Positions 8,719 to 15,723 of a stretch of DNA of 64,000 nucleotides are shown here, in pieces. The translations under genes and the position numbers were made by a program. The stretch is from assembly GCF_000517105.1 (NCBI RefSeq), contig NZ_KI912149.1, positions 62,280 through 126,279 of the forward strand. The letters are read 5' to 3'. Each line of letters begins with the position of its first letter. Position 1 is the stretch's first letter. The stretch is from Fischerella sp. PCC 9605. Lineage in GTDB: Bacteria; Cyanobacteriota; Cyanobacteriia; Cyanobacteriales; Nostocaceae. The notes below the pieces were generated by a model that ran no database searches, had not been told where the DNA came from, and worked only from the letters and a program-made list of their open reading frames with translations.

Positions 8719-9669
8719 TTAAACTTTCTGAATAAACCGCCGTCCTAGTAAACCCTGGGGTCTGACTAAGAGCATAATAAACAAGATGCCAAAGGCAACG
8801 GCGTCTTTGTAACCAGAGTATTCAGATGGGACAAACGCCTCCACTAGTCCAATTACCAAACCTCCCAATACCGCACCGGGAATACTGCCTAAACCACCCA
8901 AGACAATTACTGCTAATCCCCGCAACCCAAAACCAATGCCGAAGTACGGCCCGGCTATGCTGACACTAGAGGCGACTAAAGTTCCCGCCACTCCTGCTAA
9001 AAAGCTGCTGATAAAGAATGTCAGCACGATAAAGCGATCGCTGTTAATTCCTAACAAACTGGCAGTAGTTGCATCTTCGGCGATCGCCTGCATTGCCTTA
9101 CCGTATTTTGTGCGGCTAATAAAATAGGTAAGAATGGCGACAAACACCATTGAGACAACAAAAATCACCACCTGCACAGTGCGAATAGGAATGGGGTTTG
9201 CTGATGTACCAAAGTTAATTGCTGGTGGCAAATTTCCGTAAGTCTCTGACGGGTATGTGTAACTTTCTGCGCCTACCAAATACTGGATTACATTCACGAT
9301 TACCACTGCCACACCCAAGCTAGACACAACAGTTAGCAAAGGATCGGAACCCCGCTGTCGTAAGGGGCGAAAGGCAATGCGTTCTACCGCCACCCCGACC
9401 AATCCTGCGAGAATGCTTGCCAAAATCAGGGCTACAGCGAAAGGTAATTGGATTGGCAGTGCAGCATTTGCGAGTAAGCCATTAAATCCAAATCTGCCAC
9501 CCATGAGTGCATAAGTAAAATATGCACCCAGGGTAAAAATCGCACCATGCGCCAAATTAATGATGCCCAAAATTGAGTAAACCAGGGTGTATCCCAAAGC
9601 AAAAATAGCATAGACGCTGCCAATAGATAACCCATTCAAAAACTGTTGCAAAAACAGAGTAATATCCAT
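8719..9669 (-). CDS. LivH-type branched-chain/neutral amino-acid ABC permease
   Basis: A 316-aa inner-membrane permease with eight or so hydrophobic helices. The N-terminus FLQQFLNGLSIGSVYAIFAL and the motif LGYTLVYSILGIINLAHGA are typical of LivH. The C-terminal loop GLGSIPGAVLGGLVIGLVEA is the ATPase-coupling region. It follows the substrate-binding protein gene by seven bases and must be co-transcribed with it. The partner permease (LivM) and ATPases (LivG, LivF) are not next to it, as is common in cyanobacteria where these genes are scattered. It resembles the Nat-type permeases (NatD), but I do not assign that symbol. Confidence 0.92.
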   Translation of the reverse strand: MDITLFLQQFLNGLSIGSVYAIFALGYTLVYSILGIINLAHGAIFTLGAYFTYALMGGRFGFNGLLANAALPIQLPFAVALILASILAGLVGVAVERIAFRPLRQRGSDPLLTVVSSLGVAVVIVNVIQYLVGAESYTYPSETYGNLPPAINFGTSANPIPIRTVQVVIFVVSMVFVAILTYFISRTKYGKAMQAIAEDATTASLLGINSDRFIVLTFFISSFLAGVAGTLVASSVSIAGPYFGIGFGLRGLAVIVLGGLGSIPGAVLGGLVIGLVEAFVPSEYSGYKDAVAFGILFIMLLVRPQGLLGRRFIQKV

Positions 9670-9676
9670 GCTGCAA

Positions 9677-10921
9677 CTATTTTAAAAATGCGAACTTACC
9701 AGTGCTGCCGTTGTTTTCCATCTTGATTTGGGCAACATAAAAATCTTTTTGTACGACCTCACCTTCTGGTGTGAAAGAAATTTCGCCGAGAGGTGTGTTG
9801 TACTTCCCTGCTAACACCTGCTGGTTCAATTCCGTCCGCAGCTTATTGAGGGGAATTGTACTAATTTTGGTCTTTTTATCTAAAGCTTTCAGAGCATCTA
9901 CATACACCTGCACCCCAGCAAAAGCTTGGGCACTAAATTGGGGTGGTTCTTTTTTGTATTGCTGTTCATAAGCTTTGCGAAATGCAGCGTTAATCTCTCC
10001 TGGATGTTGGGGACTGTAAGCTTGAGCAATCATCACGCCATCGCAAAGTGCTTTGCATACAGTAAATACATTTGATGTATTCAGACCATTGCCACCAATA
10101 ATAGTGCCTTTATAACCTAATTCTCGTAGTTGCCGCACCAAGTTACCACCATCAGCAGCTAGACCAGAAATAATGATTAAATCTGGTTTTAAATTCAGTG
10201 CATTTGTGGCTTGGGCTTGAAAGTCAGTGTCCGAAGTTTGGAACTTTTGCACTGTAACTAATTCCAGTCCTGAATCCTTGACTATTTTTTGAAATATTTC
10301 TGTTTCTGATTTGCTATATGCATCATTTTGAGCATAAAAAACTGCGACTTTTTTAATATTAGGATTTTGCTTGAGTGCAGCTTTGACTGCATTAGGCGCA
10401 ACGATAGAAATTGGTGCTGATACACGTCCAATATATTTACCAACTTCTGGAATTCCTTTAGCAGTATTTGATGGGCCCAATACTGGCACTTTGGCACGTT
10501 CGGCGATAGGGCCGGCGCTAAAAGCTTGTTGTGATAAAGTTGGACCTACAATACCTACAACTTTATCTTTGTTAATCAATGTTTGGAAAGCGTTAATGGC
10601 ACTGTTTTCATCACCACCGGCATCTTGGAAAACTAATTTAATTTTTGTGCCATTAATGCCACCTTTTTCATTAAAATACTTTTCAGCAATTTTTACCCCA
10701 GCCACTTGCTCTTGACCAAGTAATGCCACGTTACTGGTTTGTGCTACGGCAATACCAATGGGAATAGGAGCAGATACACCTGTTGTTGCTGAGGTATTAG
10801 TTGCTGTGTTAGTATCGGTATTACTTGTAGTATTTGTACTAGTATTGTTGCCGCCACATGCTGTTAGCAAGACGGCGCAAGAAGCTAAGAATGCAGTTGT
10901 ACGACCAATAGTTTTTTTCAT
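9677..10921 (-). CDS. ABC transporter substrate-binding lipoprotein, branched-chain amino-acid type
   Basis: A 414-aa protein with a lipoprotein signal peptide and the lipobox LTAC-G (cysteine near residue 22), then a low-complexity Asn/Thr-rich spacer and a periplasmic binding fold of the LivK type (Peripla_BP_6). The start of the domain (IPIGIAVAQTSNVALLGQEQ) and the loop GIVGPTLSQQAFSAGPIAER are characteristic. It delivers amino acids or related ligands to the LivH-type permease encoded seven bases downstream. The exact ligand is not readable from sequence. Confidence 0.92.
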   Translation of the reverse strand: MKKTIGRTTAFLASCAVLLTACGGNNTSTNTTSNTDTNTATNTSATTGVSAPIPIGIAVAQTSNVALLGQEQVAGVKIAEKYFNEKGGINGTKIKLVFQDAGGDENSAINAFQTLINKDKVVGIVGPTLSQQAFSAGPIAERAKVPVLGPSNTAKGIPEVGKYIGRVSAPISIVAPNAVKAALKQNPNIKKVAVFYAQNDAYSKSETEIFQKIVKDSGLELVTVQKFQTSDTDFQAQATNALNLKPDLIIISGLAADGGNLVRQLRELGYKGTIIGGNGLNTSNVFTVCKALCDGVMIAQAYSPQHPGEINAAFRKAYEQQYKKEPPQFSAQAFAGVQVYVDALKALDKKTKISTIPLNKLRTELNQQVLAGKYNTPLGEISFTPEGEVVQKDFYVAQIKMENNGSTGKFAFLK

Positions 10922-10945
10922 AAAGTATATATTCCTTTAATCTAT

Positions 10946-10998
10946 TTATTTGACCACATACAGGTACACTTTCCAAGTAGTTGCCTGTGGTCAAATAA
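10946..10998. terminator. Hairpin between the pentapeptide gene and the binding-protein gene
   Basis: TTATTTGACCACA (10946-10958) pairs with 10986-10998, and CAGG (10961-10964) extends the stem to CCTG after a two-base bulge. On the minus strand it lies after the pentapeptide gene and before the substrate-binding gene. It may be a terminator or a 5' leader structure. Confidence 0.45.
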
Positions 10999-11049
10999 TA
11001 ACGTGAGAGGATGTTACTTGTGGATGTGTATGAATAGATGCTGTCTCAG

Positions 11050-12975
11050 TTAACCAAGTGAGGCGATCGCTTCTCGGATTGCAGTAGCGATCGCTTCTTC
11101 AGGAATAACATCAGCGAATTGCTGACCTTGTAAAACCAAAAGCTGTTTAAACACAGGGTCTTTTTCTGCTTCTGTTAAAAGCACTTGCTTAATCAGTTCC
11201 GCTTGAGTTCCAGCTGTGGTAGCCACGTTTTGTCCTTGGAGTTGGGCAAGTAGATTTTGTACAGTTGCCTTTAGTTGTACTTGATCGGAACTATTAGCAA
11301 CGATCTTACGAAGTTGATCGGCAGCTTCATGATATTCAATTTGCCCAGAGCCAGACAAGTTGGTGATTGTGCTACCAGTAATCCAGAAATTATTACCAAA
11401 ACGTTTACTAATTTCTTTAATTGCCTCTGTTTGGTTTTCGACAATTCCTAGTAATCTGTTAATTTGCTGTTCTTTAGCAGCAAGTAATTGCTGTAACTGT
11501 GTATAGGAACCATTCAGGCGTTTCTCTACTTCTTGGGTAGGGACGTTCTCGTTATGAGTCACCTTCACGACCCACATATCCCCTCGTTTTTCTATTCCTT
11601 TGAGTTGTAATCCTAAACCGTCATCTTCTATTTGGAGTTTTTGCAGGGTGAACGCGAAAGCACGCCAGTTCATTCCTTCTTTGAAAACCAATTCAACGAC
11701 ATTACCGACTTCTTGATAGAGGGATTCAAATTCTCTAGGTTCAAAGTTGCGGTCTAATGGGTAGCGATCGCATGGCTTTCCTCGATCGTCTATTTTGCGG
11801 TATATATAGTCACATTTGACATTGTCAAAGCGGGTTTGACTGTTGACGCTCCAATCCTGAATGCAAATTCCGGTTAAGTTAGCACCAGTAAAGTCAACGT
11901 CTATACATTGAGCATGCACCAAAATTGCATCTCGTAGATCGGCTGCACTCAAATTTGCTCCATTGAGGTTAGTTTCTGTAAAGTTGAAATCTCGCAGAAC
12001 TGCATTCCGTAAATATGCTCCTTGCAAATTCAGCCAACTAAAATTGCAATCATCACACCATCCCTCTGTTAGTAGTTTTTGCACTTTCGGATTATCTAAG
12101 TCTAGATAGCGGTTGTCTACTCTCGCTCTATCTAAACCTTTTACATTTATTAAACAAGTTCTGTAAAATTTATTGCCTCTAAAGTCAGTATTTGCTACTA
12201 TAGCTTCTGTAAAATCAACACCGCTAAGGTCTAAATTGTAAAAACAAGTACTGCCCCAAGTGCTTAAGGCGATCGCCCAAGATTTTAAAAACAAAAAGCT
12301 TGGCTTTGGCTTATTGTTAAAACTCGTAACTTCAGAACTAGCTTTGACAATTGCAAGGCTAAAAATAATTCCCGTAAATATTTTTATAACTGTGAAATCA
12401 TTAAAACTTAATACTCTTTCTTCAGAAGATTTAGCAACGAAATGGGCAACTATAACTGATAAAAAAATAATCAAAATCGCCATCAGTATTTTTATATATT
12501 TATGACGCTCGTTTAATAAAACAAAAACAAGTGAAAAAGATAAACTAATTGTCAAAAAACTGAAAAAACTTATAGCCAAGAAAGAGATAGTAAAAAATAA
12601 AAATAGATAATCTAATTTTTTAAATCTTACGAAGGAGGCAATAAATATTATTAAAGCGCTAACAATAGCTTTCCATAAACCACTAGTTAAACTAACGCGG
12701 CTTGTCTCGATCAGCCAAATGCTTAATACCACAATTGTATAAATAATGAATAAAAACTTATTGTCCCCCTGAAAGAAAAAAACTAATGAGCGACCTACAT
12801 AAGCACTCATTACACCGATAAGGCTACCAGCCAAACAAAATAGACTAATTGTGAACAGTAAAAGGAAAAACTTAAAGATGATATGCTGCCCACAAGCTAT
12901 ACGCTGAAGATTAGAATCAAGTGATGCTTGGGAAAACTTTTTCCCATAGTATTTTTTGTAAAATTGACTATTCAT
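11050..12975 (-). CDS. Membrane pentapeptide-repeat protein with SGSG motif
   Basis: A 641-aa protein. Residues about 30-245 contain six to eight hydrophobic helices. Residues about 245-390 carry degenerate A(D/N)LxX pentapeptide repeats (NLNGANLSAADLRDAIL, DVDFTGANLTG). A helical segment follows (about 425-530, with LNGSYTQLQQLLAAKEQQI), then the motif ITGSTITNLSGSGQIEYHEA (from residue 532) and a helical tail. Pentapeptide repeats form a right-handed beta-helix used for protein contacts. The gene is divergent from the protease operon with only 71 bp between the starts, and the CHAT protease of that operon ends in the same SGSGxIxY motif. A scaffold or sensor role is inference. No convincing ribosome-binding site is visible. 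Confidence 0.8.
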   Translation of the reverse strand: MNSQFYKKYYGKKFSQASLDSNLQRIACGQHIIFKFFLLLFTISLFCLAGSLIGVMSAYVGRSLVFFFQGDNKFLFIIYTIVVLSIWLIETSRVSLTSGLWKAIVSALIIFIASFVRFKKLDYLFLFFTISFLAISFFSFLTISLSFSLVFVLLNERHKYIKILMAILIIFLSVIVAHFVAKSSEERVLSFNDFTVIKIFTGIIFSLAIVKASSEVTSFNNKPKPSFLFLKSWAIALSTWGSTCFYNLDLSGVDFTEAIVANTDFRGNKFYRTCLINVKGLDRARVDNRYLDLDNPKVQKLLTEGWCDDCNFSWLNLQGAYLRNAVLRDFNFTETNLNGANLSAADLRDAILVHAQCIDVDFTGANLTGICIQDWSVNSQTRFDNVKCDYIYRKIDDRGKPCDRYPLDRNFEPREFESLYQEVGNVVELVFKEGMNWRAFAFTLQKLQIEDDGLGLQLKGIEKRGDMWVVKVTHNENVPTQEVEKRLNGSYTQLQQLLAAKEQQINRLLGIVENQTEAIKEISKRFGNNFWITGSTITNLSGSGQIEYHEAADQLRKIVANSSDQVQLKATVQNLLAQLQGQNVATTAGTQAELIKQVLLTEAEKDPVFKQLLVLQGQQFADVIPEEAIATAIREAIASLG

Positions 12976-13046
12976 AATATTAAATTGATAAGTTTTTGAT
13001 TAGCCAAGAATATCTAAGGTATTAATAGAGATAGGGAGTAATTGAT

Positions 13047-15008
13047 ATGCCTTTGTACAGAATAATGAATAAAATAATTAACCATCTACAAACTACAGAA
13101 CGTATTTGTCAGGTGGTTAATAACAAAATGATTTGCCAAGTAATCACTGGCAATATACCTCACGTAGGAACAGTATTAGACTTTCCAACAGAAGAAACAA
13201 GAATAGATGATGAAAAAATAGCCGAAATTATTAAACTACGTAAACCCGGAACCAAACCATTTCGTTATTTATCTGTTGGCGATCCAAATTATTTACCATT
13301 CTCATTTTTAGAACGAGGTTTGAGATGTGGTGCAGCAGTCTGCTTACTAAGGCGTCCGTACTCTCCTCAAGATTTGATGGATATAATTAGAGACTATACT
13401 ACCGATGAATTTCCTGCAATACTTGATATTCTTTCCCAAGAGCTTGCTATTGAACCAGAATTTTGGCAGAGGTTTACAAAGGTTTCAGAAGCTCTGGAAG
13501 ATGAAAATTTTAACAATTGCATGACACAAAATCGTGATAAACGAATTTTAGTACCAATTGCTACTGGCTTTCTAGTTGGTAGAAATTATTTATTAACTAA
13601 TCATCATGTATTGCCCAGTATAGAAGAGGCAGAAGATTTTATTGCTCAATTTCGATATGAAACAGATGAATTAGAACGAGATAATAATTGTGCCAATTAT
13701 AGGTTCGATACAAGTTTCTTTAAAACGAATGATAAATTAGATTATACTCTGGTCAAACTTCATAGCCTGAGTGAAGAAGAAAGGCTAAAAAATAGGCTAT
13801 CCTTCTTGGAAGCAGGAGATAATTTTGGGTGGTTATCAATGCAAAAAGAAGATAGACTTATATCACCTACCCTGACTATAGATGACGCCAAACGTATCCA
13901 AGAAAAACTTCCAGAAGCATGGAAAAATATTCCAGAAGATTTACAAAACAAGGCAACGATATCTGGATTACCAGGAGAACCTGTCAATATTATTCAACAT
14001 CCCCGAGGTAGATACAAAGAAATTATCCTATCAGATAATAGAGTGCAAGTAATCTATGAGAATTTCCTAGAATATGCAGCTGATGCTGATTTTGGTTCAT
14101 CTGGTAGTCCAGTATTTAATGTGCAATGGCAGTTAGTCGGCTTGCATCATGCAGCTTTAGTTGAATCAAACAATGAAGCCAATGATAATTCCTCAGAGAC
14201 TCAGATAAAAGTGAGGGGAAATGTAGGCATCCGAATTCATCAGATTGTGAAAGATTTAGAAGGACAGGAAGGTACAGAAGATTTTTTAAATGAATTTGTT
14301 TACAATCAAGGCAGAACAAAAAGAAAAGTATATATTTTAGCGGGGCGCAAGAGAGAAGATGTATTTGAACGAGAAGAAGATGCAGAAATTGACGCTCAAA
14401 TCACAAAAGCACTGGGTCAGGAAATTGTTAATATTCTGAAAACTAGTTTTCCCTCTAACTTTAACCCTCAACTTGTTCCTGAAGAGAATCTTAGCAGCCA
14501 AGAAGATGCGATCGCATGGATTAACCAAAGAACAGAACAAGACTATAAAGTTGGGGATGTAGCATTAGAAATCTTAACAAACTATGCTTCTCAACCTCCG
14601 CAAAAATCTCCATACTCAAAAACTTTTGAAGTCAGAGGAGCAACTGTTTACTATATTCAGTTCAAATCTGAGCGAAAAGCTCATGCTGAAATGTTGTTAA
14701 ATTCACTAGTGAAGAAAGTACCTGAGCTACCTAATCGAGGAGCACAACCAGACACAGCAGTTATTGTTCAGGGTTTAGATTTCTGTCGTGATATCAAGAT
14801 GCCCTCTCTAGATTTATTTGTAGGGTACTTAAATAATTCAAAGGATCTGGAACTCCTGAAAAATCGAACTAACGACATAGCCTCAGGAATAGCTAATGGA
14901 CTGGTTGAATGGAGTAATTACCTATGTCCGCAACCCCAGCAACAAGCGTTGTTAGCCTCACAAAAAAAATATGTTTCTTCAGTACCTGAAATAAAAAATG
15001 ACAAATGA
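13047..15008 (+). CDS. Trypsin-like serine protease fused to amidase-like domain
   Basis: A 653-aa protein with no signal peptide, so probably cytoplasmic. Residues 1-165 are an unassigned N-terminal region; the part around 105-155 may be an effector-associated-type helical domain. Residues about 166-400 form a trypsin-like protease: H187 in LLTNHHV, D232 in KLDYTLVKL, and S352 in GSSGSPV complete the triad. Residues about 427-625 look like an N-acetylmuramoyl-L-alanine amidase fold (VYILAGR..., then MPSLDLFVGYLNNSKDLELL and DIASGIANGLVEW), but the first zinc histidine is R434 and the conserved glutamate before the NN motif is missing, so this domain is probably not catalytic. GGGAG eight bases upstream supports ATG 13047. 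It overlaps the CHAT gene by 11 bases, which implies translational coupling. Confidence 0.8.
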   Translation: MPLYRIMNKIINHLQTTERICQVVNNKMICQVITGNIPHVGTVLDFPTEETRIDDEKIAEIIKLRKPGTKPFRYLSVGDPNYLPFSFLERGLRCGAAVCLLRRPYSPQDLMDIIRDYTTDEFPAILDILSQELAIEPEFWQRFTKVSEALEDENFNNCMTQNRDKRILVPIATGFLVGRNYLLTNHHVLPSIEEAEDFIAQFRYETDELERDNNCANYRFDTSFFKTNDKLDYTLVKLHSLSEEERLKNRLSFLEAGDNFGWLSMQKEDRLISPTLTIDDAKRIQEKLPEAWKNIPEDLQNKATISGLPGEPVNIIQHPRGRYKEIILSDNRVQVIYENFLEYAADADFGSSGSPVFNVQWQLVGLHHAALVESNNEANDNSSETQIKVRGNVGIRIHQIVKDLEGQEGTEDFLNEFVYNQGRTKRKVYILAGRKREDVFEREEDAEIDAQITKALGQEIVNILKTSFPSNFNPQLVPEENLSSQEDAIAWINQRTEQDYKVGDVALEILTNYASQPPQKSPYSKTFEVRGATVYYIQFKSERKAHAEMLLNSLVKKVPELPNRGAQPDTAVIVQGLDFCRDIKMPSLDLFVGYLNNSKDLELLKNRTNDIASGIANGLVEWSNYLCPQPQQQALLASQKKYVSSVPEIKNDK

Positions 15009-15723
15009 AAAGATTAAAATCCTAATCCTGGCAGCAAACCCAGTTGATACAGGCAGGTTACGCCTCGATGAAGAAATGCGGGAAATCTACGAAGCCTTGG
15101 AAAGAGCCAAAATGCGAGATCAGTTTGAAATTATCTCGCAGTGGGCAGTGCGCCCTAACGATTTGCTACATGCCATAGTCAAGCATAAGCCACAAATTGT
15201 TCATTTTTCTGGACATGGAGCCGGAATTGAAGGATTAGCCTTAGAGGATGACTCAGGGCACATGCAGCTTGTCAGTACAGAAGCTTTAACGCAGCTATTT
15301 AAACTGTTTAAAGAGAAAATTCAGTGTATTTTGCTCAACGCCTGCTATAGCGAGGCTCAAGCTGAGGCAATTCACCAACACATTGACTATGTAATTGGGA
15401 TGAATAAGGCAGTTGGCGATCGCGCCGCAATCAGATTTGCTGAGGCATTTTATCAAGGATTGGGCAACGAACTATCAATTGAGGATGCCTATGAACTTGG
15501 ACGGGTTGCCATTCAACTAGCAGGCATTCCAGAGTCTCTCACTCCCATCCTCAAAAATCTACCAAAACCGACTGCTGAAAATCAAACCAGTTCTCAGCAG
15601 GAGCAAAAACAAGCAAAATCCGAAGAAATTTCACCTTTTAGCAACGTTTTTAATATATCAGACAGCAACATCAAAAACGTTAGTGGCTCAGGAACAATCA
15701 ATTATCAAGAGTTTTCTAGCTGA
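14998..15723 (+). CDS. CHAT-domain (caspase-like) protease
   Basis: A 241-aa protein. The CHAT core occupies about residues 5-185, with the catalytic histidine H73 in HFSGHG and the cysteine C116 in LLNACYS. The start ILILAANPVDTGRLRLDEEM is typical of the group. CHAT proteases are caspase relatives that often act as switchable proteases in bacterial conflict and cell-death pathways. A low-complexity Gln/Lys/Ser linker is followed by the C-terminal motif ISDSNIKNVSGSGTINYQE, which closely matches a motif in the divergent membrane protein at 11050-12975. The gene overlaps the trypsin-like gene, so both proteases are made from one message. Confidence 0.88.
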   Translation: MTNEKIKILILAANPVDTGRLRLDEEMREIYEALERAKMRDQFEIISQWAVRPNDLLHAIVKHKPQIVHFSGHGAGIEGLALEDDSGHMQLVSTEALTQLFKLFKEKIQCILLNACYSEAQAEAIHQHIDYVIGMNKAVGDRAAIRFAEAFYQGLGNELSIEDAYELGRVAIQLAGIPESLTPILKNLPKPTAENQTSSQQEQKQAKSEEISPFSNVFNISDSNIKNVSGSGTINYQEFSS

